Shown: positions 44,105 through 53,477 of the stretch, piece by piece
Numbering within the stretch: the first letter of the stretch is position 1
Layout: each line of letters opens with the position of its first letter
Position numbers and translations under genes: made by a program
Notes under the pieces: model-generated
The model's database searches: none
What the model saw: only the letters and a program-made list of their open reading frames with translations
Told to the model about the DNA's origin: nothing
Source: Flavobacterium erciyesense
GTDB taxonomy: Bacteria; Bacteroidota; Bacteroidia; Flavobacteriales; Flavobacteriaceae
NCBI RefSeq assembly: GCF_018069925.1
Contig: NZ_JAGPXB010000002.1
Location: 124,001 to 188,000 of the forward strand
DNA length: 64,000 nucleotides
Direction of reading: 5' to 3'

Positions 44105-44170
44105 AAAACCATTAAAAAATCAAGTTTAAGAACAAATCTTAAATACCTTAATTTCTTAATGGTTAAAAAA
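44105..44170. repeat. Short relative of the 38606-38816 repeat
   Basis: AAAACCATTAAAAAATCAAG opens and CCTTAATTTCTTAATGGTTA closes an imperfect palindrome like that of the two tandem repeats near 38.7 kb. Confidence 0.55.
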
Positions 44171-44184
44171 AATGGTGCAATAGC

Positions 44185-44982
44185 TTACACCAAAATGTAT
44201 TTTTGAATCACCTCGGCTACACCGTGATTGTTATTCGAAGCCACAATAGCGTCACCTTTAGAACGTAATTCAGGATCAACATTGTCAACCCAAACGCCTA
44301 AGCCGGCATATTCAATCATAGTTAAATCGTTGCCAGCATTGCCAACCGCGATAATTTCGCTTTGATGAATGCCTAATTTTTCAGCCAAGATTTTAATACT
44401 TGCCGCTTTGTCAATTCCGTTTTGGGCTACTTCCAGAAAAAAAGGTTTAGACATACTCACACTTAAATGTGGCATGGCAGCCTTTAAATCTTGCTCTACT
44501 TCTTTCAAGTAAGAAGGCTCCTCGAGCAAAATACATTTCACCGCCGATGATTGCACTGCATCTGTAAAACGAGCCACTTTATTATGAGCTAAACCGGTAA
44601 TGTTTTTTTCAACTTCAATGTATTCCGAGTCGGTTTCGCTGATAATTTCACCATTCAAATAGGTGATAATATGCGTTTTGCTTTTTAGGCTGTAGGCATA
44701 CAACTCATGAATTTGTTCTTGACTTAGCGTTTGTTCAAAAATTACGGTATCCGTTTTTAAATCGGTAATGACAGCGCCGTTGTACGAAATCATGTAAGAG
44801 TCCTGCAATTGCAATTCTTCAGCAAACTGCACCATTGCTGGAGTAGGTCTGCCCGAAGCCAAAATAATGTGAACTCCTAACGCTTTTGCTTTTTCAAGCA
44901 TTAATTTATTTTCGTTTGAAATCGTATGCGCATCCGTAAGCAACGTATCATCTAGGTCTAAAACCAGCATTTTATATTTCAT
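44185..44982 (-). CDS. Cof-type HAD-IIB phosphatase
   Basis: I take ATG 44982 (265 residues, MKYKMLVLDLDDT) rather than an upstream TTG. HAD motifs: DLDDTLL (nucleophile and acid Asp), SGR in ILASGRPT, a Lys before the last motif, and GNAGNDLTMIEYAG. The large C2-type cap marks the Cof/YidA group, which hydrolyses sugar phosphates and other small phosphates. It is 19 bases after the DUF2007 gene, the last of three leftward genes. Confidence 0.9.
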   Translation of the reverse strand: MKYKMLVLDLDDTLLTDAHTISNENKLMLEKAKALGVHIILASGRPTPAMVQFAEELQLQDSYMISYNGAVITDLKTDTVIFEQTLSQEQIHELYAYSLKSKTHIITYLNGEIISETDSEYIEVEKNITGLAHNKVARFTDAVQSSAVKCILLEEPSYLKEVEQDLKAAMPHLSVSMSKPFFLEVAQNGIDKAASIKILAEKLGIHQSEIIAVGNAGNDLTMIEYAGLGVWVDNVDPELRSKGDAIVASNNNHGVAEVIQKYILV

Positions 44983-45001
44983 TCTGCCTTTTTTCAATGA
45001 T

Positions 45002-45220
45002 TTAAATACTCATTCGGAATTCCTCGATAACTGGATTTACCTTTGCAAATTCTGTTTCTTGTACAAACAATTCGACTGCTTGTCCCGTAGTGCCAAAACC
45101 CGCCAAACGTGCCGATTGAATATTATTTTTTAGCAAAGTCTCTACGCCAATTGCTTCAATTTTTTCTTTAAGTGCCAATGCTAAAATTTCACTTCCTGAA
45201 AACACTTTCATTAATCCCAT
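45002..45220 (-). CDS. DUF2007 domain protein
   Basis: A protein of 72 residues, perhaps starting three residues later (MKVFSGSEILALALKEKIEA). It matches the DUF2007 pattern: an N-terminal strand-helix like a ferredoxin fold, then LLKNNIQSARLAG and ELFVQETEFAKVNPVIEEF. The family is described as putative signal-transducing, without proven function. It lies 11 bases behind the DEAD-like gene. Confidence 0.8.
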   Translation of the reverse strand: MGLMKVFSGSEILALALKEKIEAIGVETLLKNNIQSARLAGFGTTGQAVELFVQETEFAKVNPVIEEFRMSI

Positions 45221-45231
45221 CCTATTCCTAT

Positions 45232-45927
45232 TTATTTATTATCGTCATTAATTTCTTCCTCGTTGTCTTCAAATTCTACATCTTCGTCCTCTTCATCCTC
45301 ATCCTCATCCTCATCTTCATAAAAATCAAATTCAAAAGGCTCAATCAACATTCTTTCGGCCATGATTTCAATTCTTTCTGTGAATTGCTCGGTGAAAATA
45401 ATACGTTGGGTTTTATCGATACTGTTCGAAATACGCATGATTTTAGTTTCGTGACGCAATTTCAAAATCGGGTCGGCATCGTCAAGAATAAACATTTTCA
45501 AGCGGTTCACGTTGTAACCTGCGGATGAAAACATTTCACTCAATTTATTTGGTGTACCAATCAATACATCAATTCCAGTCGAAATGTAATTTTTGTCGTA
45601 ATCCATGTCGCCTTTGTCGTGTACTCCATAAATTTCGAGATCGGTGTATTTTGCCAATTTTTCAAATTGTGCTACCATTTCGACCACTTTTTCTTTATCA
45701 GAAACGATAATTAAAGCGCGTGGCGACTCCTCAACTGAACCCACCAAACGCTGAATAACATTGATGACAATGGTAGTCGATTTTCCGCTGCCAGCAGGTG
45801 CCACAATAATAGCGTCGGCGCCACTTTTTAAAGTTCCAAAGGTTTCCTTCTGAATGTCATTTGCCTCTAAAAACCCGTTGTCAATTAAGTTTTGCTGCAG
45901 CGTCTCGTTTATTTTTTTTAATTTCAT
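45232..45927 (-). CDS. Single-domain DEAD-box-like protein with acidic tail
   Basis: A protein of 231 residues that is only the first RecA-like domain of a DEAD-box helicase. It has a Q-motif-like start (NGFLEANDIQKETF), Walker A APAGSGKST (K49), the GTPNKL motif and motif II as DDAD (ILDDADP) instead of DEAD. The second RecA domain with motifs IV-VI is absent. Instead the last ~30 residues are almost all Asp and Glu. The frame ends naturally and the sequence after it is the next gene, so this looks like a distinct short family, not a recent truncation. It could regulate RNA by binding, without unwinding. Confidence 0.85.
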   Translation of the reverse strand: MKLKKINETLQQNLIDNGFLEANDIQKETFGTLKSGADAIIVAPAGSGKSTTIVINVIQRLVGSVEESPRALIIVSDKEKVVEMVAQFEKLAKYTDLEIYGVHDKGDMDYDKNYISTGIDVLIGTPNKLSEMFSSAGYNVNRLKMFILDDADPILKLRHETKIMRISNSIDKTQRIIFTEQFTERIEIMAERMLIEPFEFDFYEDEDEDEDEEDEDVEFEDNEEEINDDNK

Positions 45928-46013
45928 TCTTTTTATATTGAAAGATTCAAAAATTTAAAAATTAAATGATTACTTCACTAATTTTTAAATGATTCAACCT
46001 CTAAATTATTTAA

Positions 46014-47177
46014 TTATTTTGATGCAAATAGTTTGACATCATTTTCAGAAATTTCGCTTCCGCCAAGGATAATCAATCGCTCCACTACATTGCGCAATTC
46101 TCTGATGTTTCCAGTCCAATCATACTCTTGCAAAAGCGTGATGGCGGCTGCCGAAAATTTCTTAACCGCGTTTCCTTGTTCCGATGCTATTTTTTCTGCA
46201 AAATGAGCAATCAACATCGGGATATCATCACGACGGTCGTTCAGAGCTGGCACTTTGATCAAAATGACCGCCAAACGATGGTACAAATCCTCACGGAATC
46301 GGCCTTCAGCGATTTCTGTTTTTAGATCTTTGTTGGTAGCGGCAACCACACGAACATCTACTTTGATATCCTTGTCGGCACCCACACGAGTAATCATGTT
46401 TTCTTGTAAGGCACGCAATACTTTGGCTTGCGCAGAGAGACTCATGTCACCAATTTCATCCAAGAAAATAGTTCCTTTATCCGCTGCTTCAAATTTACCG
46501 GCACGGTCTTTTACGGCAGAAGTAAATGCGCCTTTTACATGACCAAACAATTCACTTTCGATTAATTCAGATGGGATTGCAGCACAATTTACTTCGATTA
46601 AAGGAAAGTTTGCACGTTCACTTTTTTCGTGTAACTGATGCGCAACTAATTCTTTTCCGGTACCGTTTGGCCCGGTGATTAAAACTCTAGCTTCGGTTTG
46701 CGCTACCTTATCAATCATCAATTTGATGTGATTGATGGCTTCGCTTTCGCCAATCATTTCGTAGTTTTTACTAACCTTCTTTTTGAGAATTTTATTTTCA
46801 ACTACGAGTTGTTTTTTGTCTAAAGCATTGCGAACAGTATTAAGTAATCTGTTCAAATCAGGTGGCTTTGAGATGTAATCAAAAGCGCCCAAACGCATGG
46901 TATTGATGGCGGTTTCCATATCGCCATGACCAGAAATCATGACCATCGGGATTTCGGGTTTTATTTTTTTTACGGCTTCTAATACTTCAACACCATCCAT
47001 TTTTGGCATTTTAATATCGCACAAAACCAGATCGTAGTCGTTGTTTTTTATTTTTTCGAAACCTACAATTCCATCTTCAGCCTCATCGACTTGATAGGAA
47101 TCGTTTTCTTCTGAAAGAATTTTAGACAGCACTCTGCGTATTGCTGCTTCGTCTTCGATAATCAATATTTTTGACAT
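46014..47177 (-). CDS. NtrC-type sigma-54 activator without C-terminal HTH
   Basis: A protein of 387 residues. The receiver domain (1-120) has phospho-acceptor D54 (LCDIKMPKMDG). The AAA+ domain (~140-385) has Walker A GPNGTGKE, Walker B in GTIFLDEIGD and the sigma-54 contact loop as GAFTSA (usually GAFTGA). It stops right after the AAA+ domain (ERLIILGGSEISENDVKL), so the usual ~60-residue Fis-type DNA-binding domain is missing. It may activate RpoN-dependent promoters from solution. No histidine kinase gene lies beside it. Confidence 0.88.
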   Translation of the reverse strand: MSKILIIEDEAAIRRVLSKILSEENDSYQVDEAEDGIVGFEKIKNNDYDLVLCDIKMPKMDGVEVLEAVKKIKPEIPMVMISGHGDMETAINTMRLGAFDYISKPPDLNRLLNTVRNALDKKQLVVENKILKKKVSKNYEMIGESEAINHIKLMIDKVAQTEARVLITGPNGTGKELVAHQLHEKSERANFPLIEVNCAAIPSELIESELFGHVKGAFTSAVKDRAGKFEAADKGTIFLDEIGDMSLSAQAKVLRALQENMITRVGADKDIKVDVRVVAATNKDLKTEIAEGRFREDLYHRLAVILIKVPALNDRRDDIPMLIAHFAEKIASEQGNAVKKFSAAAITLLQEYDWTGNIRELRNVVERLIILGGSEISENDVKLFASK

Positions 47178-47256
47178 AATTCTAATTTTTTGTAGCCCAA
47201 TGGGCTTGGTATTGTAAATGGCTAGCGTGCACTAGTTTTCTTTAAAAACGTACTCC

Positions 47257-47340
47257 CTAGCCCCGATTGCAATGGAAATCCTTTACTGCGGCGCGCTAGC
47301 AAAGCAGGAAAGATTGAAATGAAAAGCGGGAAACAGCTCC
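47257..47340 (+). repeat. Flavobacterial CTAGCCCCGATTG element, copy 1
   Basis: It begins CTAGCCCCGATTGCAATGGA, ends AAAAGCGGGAAACAGCTCC and shares both ends with 53478-53622. The ends can pair in part (AGCCCCG/GCGGG, AGCTCC). It lies between the ABC permease and the NtrC-type gene. A conserved RNA or mobile repeat is possible. Confidence 0.6.
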
Positions 47341-47358
47341 TAAAAAAAACAGTTTGGC

Positions 47359-48675
47359 TTAATATTTTAGCCAACGGTACATTTCTTTCCACGTTGGTTT
47401 TTTGCCGTACATTAATATTCCGATTCGGTAAATTTTGGCGGCAAACCAAACCACTGCAAAAAACGAGCCTAAAAGCAGCGTTATCGAAATTGCAATTTGC
47501 CACAAAGGTACGCCAAATGGGATGCGCATAAGCATTACAATAGGCGAAGTAAGCGGAATCATAGAAAATACTACTGCTACGGTGCCGTGCGGATCATTAA
47601 TTACTGTAAAAAAGCCTACATAAACACTAAGCATGAGCGGCATGATGATAGGCAATAAAAACTGTTGTGAATCGGTTTGATTATCGACCGCAGCGCCAAT
47701 GGCCGCATAAAAAGAGCTGTACAAAAAGTAACCACCTATGAAATAAATGATAAACCCGATGAGAATACTGGCTATAGGCAAGTTCCAAAGTTCTTTGATG
47801 TATAATTGCGCTGTACTGCTCATTTCGTGCTGCGCAGCCTGCATCATCTCTGGCGAAACGCTGGCGGCTGGACCTACATTGACACCAAAAAAGGTAGAAA
47901 TTGCAAAAAATAGCAGCAAACCAAGTACGGCCCAAATACAAAATTGTAGTAAACCGGCAAGTGCTGTACCAATGATTTTGCCCATCATGAGCTGAAATGG
48001 CTTTACGGAGGAAATAATGATTTCGACAATGCGGCTGGTTTTTTCTTCGATAACGCTGCGCATAACCATGTTGCCGTAAATGATAATAAACATCATGATT
48101 AGGTATCCGAAAGCGCCACCAATTCCGATTTTGATTTCATTGATTCCCTTGACACTTTCTTCGCCAGAAACTTTAGTTAAATTGACATTGACCTTTGCTT
48201 GCGCTTTGTTGATGGCCAAAGTATCTAAGTTTGCCCTTACCAAATTGCTCTTGGTAAGACTTGTAGCAATCACATCTTGTATATTTTTGACAAAGGTTAA
48301 ACTTGGACTTTCATTAGAAATGTATTGAATTTTGGTTTCAAAATCTTTTGGATTGCTTGTTGCAGGAACGTACAAAATGCCTTCGAGACTTTCCTTAGAA
48401 AGACTGTCTTTAAGAAACTGTAAATCGATAGCCGATAAATCTTGGTATTTATAGGTTTCGCTTTTGGCATTGCGTGCTACAAACTCTTTTGCAAAATTGC
48501 CTTGCACATCATGAATGGCAACGCGTTTGATATCGGGTTTCATAGTACTCAAATAGCCTACAAAAACCGCAATTCCTACAAAGAGTAACGGACTTAAGAA
48601 AGTCATTACGATAAAGGATTTATTGCGGACTTTAGCAATAAATTCTCTTTTGATGATTAATGATATAATGCTCAT
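47359..48675 (-). CDS. ABC-2 type exporter permease (NatB-like)
   Basis: A membrane protein of 438 residues. One N-terminal helix (FIVMTFLSPLLFVGIAVFVG) is followed by a large extracytoplasmic domain (~residues 45-175) and then five or six helices. This is the NatB/YhaP layout of ABC-2 permeases. It pairs with the ATPase gene 51 bases upstream. NatAB exports sodium in Bacillus; the substrate here is not known. Confidence 0.88.
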   Translation of the reverse strand: MSIISLIIKREFIAKVRNKSFIVMTFLSPLLFVGIAVFVGYLSTMKPDIKRVAIHDVQGNFAKEFVARNAKSETYKYQDLSAIDLQFLKDSLSKESLEGILYVPATSNPKDFETKIQYISNESPSLTFVKNIQDVIATSLTKSNLVRANLDTLAINKAQAKVNVNLTKVSGEESVKGINEIKIGIGGAFGYLIMMFIIIYGNMVMRSVIEEKTSRIVEIIISSVKPFQLMMGKIIGTALAGLLQFCIWAVLGLLLFFAISTFFGVNVGPAASVSPEMMQAAQHEMSSTAQLYIKELWNLPIASILIGFIIYFIGGYFLYSSFYAAIGAAVDNQTDSQQFLLPIIMPLMLSVYVGFFTVINDPHGTVAVVFSMIPLTSPIVMLMRIPFGVPLWQIAISITLLLGSFFAVVWFAAKIYRIGILMYGKKPTWKEMYRWLKY

Positions 48676-48726
48676 TTAAAAATTTTGATTTCGGATTTAA
48701 AAACCAGAACCGTTTGGAATGGTTCT

Positions 48727-49650
48727 TTACTTTTGGCTCACGGTTTGAATAAAAATATCGTTTACAGACGGGATTTTTTCAACAAAATGTGTCACCTGCC
48801 CACGCTGTGTAAGTAAGTGCAACAACTCGTTTGGTGCCGACTTCCCTATTTGAATCTCTAATTTTAGTTCTTGATTTAAAGATTTAAAATGAGCGGGGCT
48901 TACGGTAAATTGTTTTGTAATATCATACATCAGGCCTTCAACATTGTCTGTTAAAATACCTACTTCAAAACTATTGGTTTTAAATTGACGTTTAACATCA
49001 TCTAACTTTCCTTCGATCAACTTATTGGATTTGTGAATAAGCGCGATATGATCGCATAATTCTTCGACACTTTCCATACGATGCGTAGAAAAAATGATGG
49101 TAGCACCTTGATCACGAAGTGCTAAAATTTCGTCTTTTATGATATTGGCATTCACTGGGTCAAAACCAGAAAATGGTTCGTCAAAAATTAAAAGTTTTGG
49201 TTTGTGCAAAACGCAAACAACAAACTGAATTTTTTGGGCCATACCCTTAGACAGTTCTTGAATTTTTTTGTTCCACCATCCTTGAATACCTAGGCGATCA
49301 AACCAGTATTCTAATTGTTTTTTGGCCTCAGCTTTAGACAATCCTTTCATTTGAGCCAAATACAAACACTGCTCTCCTACTTTCATGGTATGGTACAAAC
49401 CGCGCTCCTCAGGCAAATAACCAATGTATTGCACGTGTTTGGGTTGCAAAGGTTCGCCATCTAAAAAAACTTGACCTTGATCAGGCAAAGTAATTTGATT
49501 TATGATTCGGATTAAGGAAGTTTTACCAGCGCCATTAGGACCAAGAAGACCATAAATACTTCCTTTGGGCACGGCTAAAGAAACGGAATTGAGTGCAACA
49601 TAATCGCCATATTGCTTGACAATAGAATTGACTTCAAGTAAATTATTCAT
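48727..49650 (-). CDS. ABC transporter ATP-binding protein (NatA-like)
   Basis: A protein of 307 residues with Walker A GPNGAGKTS, signature LSKGMAQKIQ, Walker B LLIFDEPFSGFDP and the switch His in STHRMES. The C-terminal ~85 residues are the DUF4162-like extension common in NatA-type ATPases. It energises the permease encoded next. Confidence 0.9.
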   Translation of the reverse strand: MNNLLEVNSIVKQYGDYVALNSVSLAVPKGSIYGLLGPNGAGKTSLIRIINQITLPDQGQVFLDGEPLQPKHVQYIGYLPEERGLYHTMKVGEQCLYLAQMKGLSKAEAKKQLEYWFDRLGIQGWWNKKIQELSKGMAQKIQFVVCVLHKPKLLIFDEPFSGFDPVNANIIKDEILALRDQGATIIFSTHRMESVEELCDHIALIHKSNKLIEGKLDDVKRQFKTNSFEVGILTDNVEGLMYDITKQFTVSPAHFKSLNQELKLEIQIGKSAPNELLHLLTQRGQVTHFVEKIPSVNDIFIQTVSQK

Positions 49651-49713
49651 ACGTTGTATTTAATTGCTGTAAATGTAAAAAAATTAGTCCTGATATGCAG
49701 CGGAACGAGTGCA

Positions 49714-49751
49714 TAAAAAAACCCATCCGTGCTAAATAACAGGATGGGTTT
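49714..49751 (-). terminator. Terminator of dnaJ
   Basis: On the minus strand AAACCCATCC pairs perfectly with GGATGGGTTT around a 13-nt loop and runs into seven T residues, 48 bases past the dnaJ stop. Confidence 0.85.
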
Positions 49752-49799
49752 GTTGGCGTTTATCAAAATACAATCAATCCAACTTAGATTGGGTTTGTA

Positions 49800-50915
49800 T
49801 TATGAAAACATATCTTTTACCTTTTCAAAAAAGGACTTGTCTGACTTTTCAGGATTAGGGTGAAAGTTGTCATCGTTCATGTTTTTTTCAAAAAACTGTC
49901 TTTGTTCTTTGTTTAATGTTTTTGGTGTCCAAACATTTACATGAACTAGCAAATCTCCGTTTCCGTATCCGTTGATACTTGGAATTCCTTTTCCTTTTAA
50001 ACGTAAAATTTTACCAGATTGAATGCCTTCTTCTAACTTGATACGTACTTTTCCGTTGATGGCTTCGATATCTTTAGAAATACCTAAAACAGCTTCAGCA
50101 AAGCTAATGTACAAATCATAGTGCAAATTCTCGCCTTCACGTTTCAAGAAGTCGTGCTCTAACTCTTCGATTGCTACGATCAAATCACCTGGTACGCTGT
50201 TTCCTGGCGCATCGTTTCCTTTGTTTGAAACTTTTAACTGCATTCCGTCAACAACACCTGCTGGTATTTTGATTGAAACCGTTTCATCTTCAAGAACCAT
50301 TCCTTGTGAATCTGCGTCGGCTGGTTTTTTATCTAAAATTTGACCTGAACCATTACAAGTTGGGCAAGTAGAAGCAGATTGCATACGGCCTAAAATGGTG
50401 TTCGTCACACGCATTACTTGACCTTGTCCGTTACAGGTATTACAAGTTTTATAGGTAACGCCAGCAGCTTGTACTTTACGTTTTACTTTTACTTTTTTCT
50501 CAACACCATTGGCAATCTCTTCCAAAGTCAATTTTACTTTGATACGAAGATTACTTCCTTTAGTACGACGATTTCCGCCGCCACCTCCGCCACCGAAGCC
50601 GCCAAAACCACCGCCAAAAATATCTCCAAATTGACTAAAGATATCATCCATATTCATACCGCCGTGACCGCCGCCGCCAAAACCGCCAGAGCCATCAAAA
50701 GCTTGGTGCCCGTACTGATCGTACTTGGCTTTTTTCTGAGGATCACTTAATACTTCGTAGGCCTCAGCAGCTAATTTGAATTTTTCCTCTGCTTCTTTGT
50801 CTCCAGGATTTTTGTCAGGATGATATTGCAACGCACTTTTTCGGTATGCTTTTTTAATTGCATTCGCGTCAGCGTTTTTTGAAATGCCTAATATTTCGTA
50901 AAAATCTTTTTTCAT
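49800..50915 (-). CDS. dnaJ: Chaperone DnaJ with a two-motif zinc region
   Basis: A protein of 371 residues. The J domain (1-70) has the HPD motif (YHPDKNPGD). A long Gly/Phe-rich stretch with many GGFGG repeats follows. The zinc region has only two CxxCxGxG motifs (CNTCNGQG and CPTCNGSG) instead of four; their spacing fits canonical repeats 2 and 3, so one zinc centre remains. The substrate-binding C-terminus is normal. It stimulates DnaK and delivers unfolded proteins. It is 57 bases behind grpE, same operon. Confidence 0.95.
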   Translation of the reverse strand: MKKDFYEILGISKNADANAIKKAYRKSALQYHPDKNPGDKEAEEKFKLAAEAYEVLSDPQKKAKYDQYGHQAFDGSGGFGGGGHGGMNMDDIFSQFGDIFGGGFGGFGGGGGGGNRRTKGSNLRIKVKLTLEEIANGVEKKVKVKRKVQAAGVTYKTCNTCNGQGQVMRVTNTILGRMQSASTCPTCNGSGQILDKKPADADSQGMVLEDETVSIKIPAGVVDGMQLKVSNKGNDAPGNSVPGDLIVAIEELEHDFLKREGENLHYDLYISFAEAVLGISKDIEAINGKVRIKLEEGIQSGKILRLKGKGIPSINGYGNGDLLVHVNVWTPKTLNKEQRQFFEKNMNDDNFHPNPEKSDKSFFEKVKDMFS

Positions 50916-50972
50916 CTTTATTTTTTCTTGTGCCTGTTCAGCTTACATTAATTTGCTAGTGATTGTAGCGCC

Positions 50973-51551
50973 TTACTGACCAATAACCACTTTAGGAAAA
51001 CGAATGATTTTGTCACCCAATTTGTATCCTTTTTCAAGAACATCAACAATTTTTCCTTTCATACTATCTGATGGAGCTGGAATTTGAGTGATTGCTTCTG
51101 CAAAATCAGCATTGAAAGCATCACCTGCATTTACATCAACTTGCTCTAATCCTTTAGCAACTAAAGTGTTTTTTAGTTTTTCGTGAATCAACTCTACACC
51201 TTTTGTTAACAATTCATCTTCTGACTTGTTAATTTCGATAATTGCTCTGTCAAAATCATCAAGAACAGGAAGTAAAGCCAATAAAACTTCTTGATTTGCT
51301 GTCTTAAACAAATCGATACGCTCTTTAGCTGTTCTTCTTTTATAGTTTTCAAACTCAGCAAAAAGACGTAAATACTTGTCTTTTTCCTTTGCTAAATCCT
51401 GAGATAATTGCTCCTCTACACTTAATTCCTCAACAACAGTTTGCTCTTCACTAGTGGTGTTCTCTACTGTAGTGCCCTCTAATTCTTGATCGATTTCTGT
51501 ATTTTCAGTAGTCATAGTATTCTTATTTTTAAAAATATTCTTAAAATTCAT
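50973..51551 (-). CDS. grpE: Nucleotide exchange factor GrpE
   Basis: A protein of 192 residues. An acidic, disordered N-terminus is followed by a long coiled coil (~residues 45-95, EFENYKRRTAKERIDLFKTA) and the small beta domain ending VLEKGYKLGDKIIRFPKVVIG. It releases ADP from DnaK. It starts at ATG 51551, 20 bases behind a promoter with both -7 and -33 elements. It forms an operon with dnaJ; dnaK is not in the window. Confidence 0.95.
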   Translation of the reverse strand: MNFKNIFKNKNTMTTENTEIDQELEGTTVENTTSEEQTVVEELSVEEQLSQDLAKEKDKYLRLFAEFENYKRRTAKERIDLFKTANQEVLLALLPVLDDFDRAIIEINKSEDELLTKGVELIHEKLKNTLVAKGLEQVDVNAGDAFNADFAEAITQIPAPSDSMKGKIVDVLEKGYKLGDKIIRFPKVVIGQ

Positions 51552-51570
51552 TTTAATTTCATTTGGATTG

Positions 51571-51602
51571 CAAAAGTACTGCCAATTCTTTTAAAATGTC
51601 AA
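51571..51602 (-). promoter_or_regulatory. grpE-dnaJ promoter with -33 and -7 elements
   Basis: On the minus strand TACTTTTG (51578-51571) matches TAnnTTTG and TTG (51602-51600) precedes it by 21 bases, within the known flavobacterial spacing. It is the most complete promoter in the window. No CIRCE-type heat-shock operator was seen. Confidence 0.65.
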
Positions 51603-51824
51603 ATTGTCACTCTTTATATTTTACAGTTGTCAAAGTTTTGATTGTAGTACTGCAGAGCAATTCGTGAAAGTGTCATCCTGACCTTTCTGAATCAGGACAA
51701 AAAAGCTCTTTTTCAATAACATAGCTAGCTGTAAAGAATAAGAAAATCGAATTTTAGATTGCGCTATTTGATAATAAAAGAAAAAAATTAGGATTATTTT
51801 ATGATTAAATCAAATCTATTTTTA

Positions 51825-51946
51825 TAGTTTTGCGATTGATGGTAGTGCAAATGGAAAATTTGAGATGCCACGAGAATACCAAGTAATTATTAATTCACCA
51901 TTACATTATAGAAAAAAGCTTCGTTTGAGACAAACGAAGCTTTTTT
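51825..51946 (+). ncRNA. Candidate small RNA between grpE and hisS
   Basis: A TAGTTTTG promoter motif (51825-51832) on the plus strand and a strong terminator (51912-51946) frame a possible transcript of ~105 bases opposite to its neighbours. It holds only a 15-codon frame (ATG 51840). The terminator can be explained by hisS alone, so this is tentative. The rest of 51552-51955 shows nothing else. Confidence 0.3.
51912..51946. terminator. Bidirectional terminator next to hisS
   Basis: AAAAAAGCTTCGTTTG and CAAACGAAGCTTTTTT are perfect 16-bp complements around a 3-nt loop, 10 bases past the hisS stop. Confidence 0.85.
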
Positions 51947-51955
51947 TTTATGCTA

Positions 51956-53332
51956 TTATTTTACTTGAAGCACCTTCAACAATTCATCAAAAGAAAGGTT
52001 TTGCTGCTCTCCAGATGCTAAGTTTTTCAGAGCGTAAGTTCCTGCTTCCATTTCAGTTTCACCTACCAAAACGGCGTAGGGAATTCCGCGCTTGTCAGCG
52101 TGCTGAAATTGTTTGGCTAGTTTTGCAGCATCAGGATACAACTCAACGCGAATGCCAGCTTGGCGTAATTTGCCAATAGCTTGCATAGCGTATAAGGCTT
52201 CTTTGTGACCGTAGTTCAAAAATAAAGCTGCAGAAGTTGCCGTTACCGTTTGTGGAAACAAGCTTAGCTCTTCGATTACTAAATAAATGCGGTCCAGACC
52301 AAATGAAATTCCAACGCCACTCATGTTTTTAAGTCCAAAAATACCCGTCAAATCATCATAACGGCCACCGCCACCAATAGAACCCATTGCTACGGTTTTA
52401 GGAGCTGCTACTTCAAAAATAGCTCCAGTGTAATAATTTAAACCTCTAGCTAGAGTTACATCAAGATCCAAAATTGCTGCTGATAAACCTAAATTTGCCA
52501 CATTGTCACAAATAAAACGCAACTCCTCTACTCCTTTCATACCTTCGGCAGAATCTGCTAAAAGAGAAGAAAGTTGTTGAATTTTCTCGGCAAAAGTTCC
52601 TGAAAACTGAAACAGCGGTTGCACTTTTGAAATAGCATCGGCCGTAATGCCTTTTTCGGTCATTTCTTTTTTAACACCGTCTTCGCCAATTTTATCTAGC
52701 TTATCAAGTGCTACGGTAAAATCAATTAATTTATCTGAGGCGCCAATTACCTCAGCGATTCCAGAAAGTATTTTTCGATTGTTAATTTTAATTGTCACTC
52801 CTTGCAATCCTAGCGCTGCAAAAACACTGTCATACAATTGCACTAACTCTACTTCTTGCCAAAGCGATTGCGAACCTACCACATCAGCATCACACTGAAA
52901 AAACTCTCTGAAACGGCCTTTTTGCGGACGATCAGCGCGCCAAACAGGCTGCACTTGGTAACGCTTAAACGGAAATTCGATCTCGTTTTGATGTTGTACC
53001 ACATAACGTGCAAAGGGCACTGTTAAGTCGTAACGCAATGCTTTTTCAGAGATACTTGCTGTTAATTTAGTACTGTCTTTCGCTTCTAAATGCGTAGCAT
53101 TAGCTTTAGCCAAATAATCGCCTGAATTTAAAATTTTAAAAATCAAACGATCTCCTTCTTCGCCGTACTTACCCATCAGGGTTTCAGAGTTTTCAAAAGA
53201 AGGCGTTTCGATAGGTTGGAAACCAAATTTCTCGAAATTGGTTTTTATAATTTGAATGATATAATTGCGTTTTGCCACCTCAGCAGGTGAAAAATCTCTC
53301 GTTCCTTTTGGAATACTTGGTTTTGATGCCAT
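51956..53332 (-). CDS. hisS: Histidine-tRNA ligase
   Basis: A protein of 458 residues with class II synthetase motifs: motif 2 around [18 protein letters not shown], the histidine-binding [12 protein letters not shown], motif 3 with [11 protein letters not shown], and a C-terminal anticodon-binding domain. It charges tRNA-His in the cytoplasm. Single-gene unit with a strong terminator. Confidence 0.96.
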   Translation of the reverse strand: MASKPSIPKGTRDFSPAEVAKRNYIIQIIKTNFEKFGFQPIETPSFENSETLMGKYGEEGDRLIFKILNSGDYLAKANATHLEAKDSTKLTASISEKALRYDLTVPFARYVVQHQNEIEFPFKRYQVQPVWRADRPQKGRFREFFQCDADVVGSQSLWQEVELVQLYDSVFAALGLQGVTIKINNRKILSGIAEVIGASDKLIDFTVALDKLDKIGEDGVKKEMTEKGITADAISKVQPLFQFSGTFAEKIQQLSSLLADSAEGMKGVEELRFICDNVANLGLSAAILDLDVTLARGLNYYTGAIFEVAAPKTVAMGSIGGGGRYDDLTGIFGLKNMSGVGISFGLDRIYLVIEELSLFPQTVTATSAALFLNYGHKEALYAMQAIGKLRQAGIRVELYPDAAKLAKQFQHADKRGIPYAVLVGETEMEAGTYALKNLASGEQQNLSFDELLKVLQVK

Positions 53333-53477
53333 GGTTTTATGATTGCTTTTTACAATACCTTTTTAGATCAAAAGCGCGATGGCTAAAATCTTGATCAATA
53401 AAAGATGAATTAAGGTGCAAATATCATATTTTTAAAATTATTCTCTTTAGAAAAAACGTCATTTTATTGCAATACGC

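Noticed and set aside
51552-51620. CIRCE-type heat-shock operator ahead of grpE
   Set aside because: The expected TTAGCACTC-N9-GAGTGCTAA inverted repeat is absent; only the promoter elements are seen.
51865-52179. 104-codon plus-strand frame over the terminator and the end of hisS
   Set aside because: It runs through a perfect intrinsic terminator and then through the antisense strand of hisS; the protein looks random.
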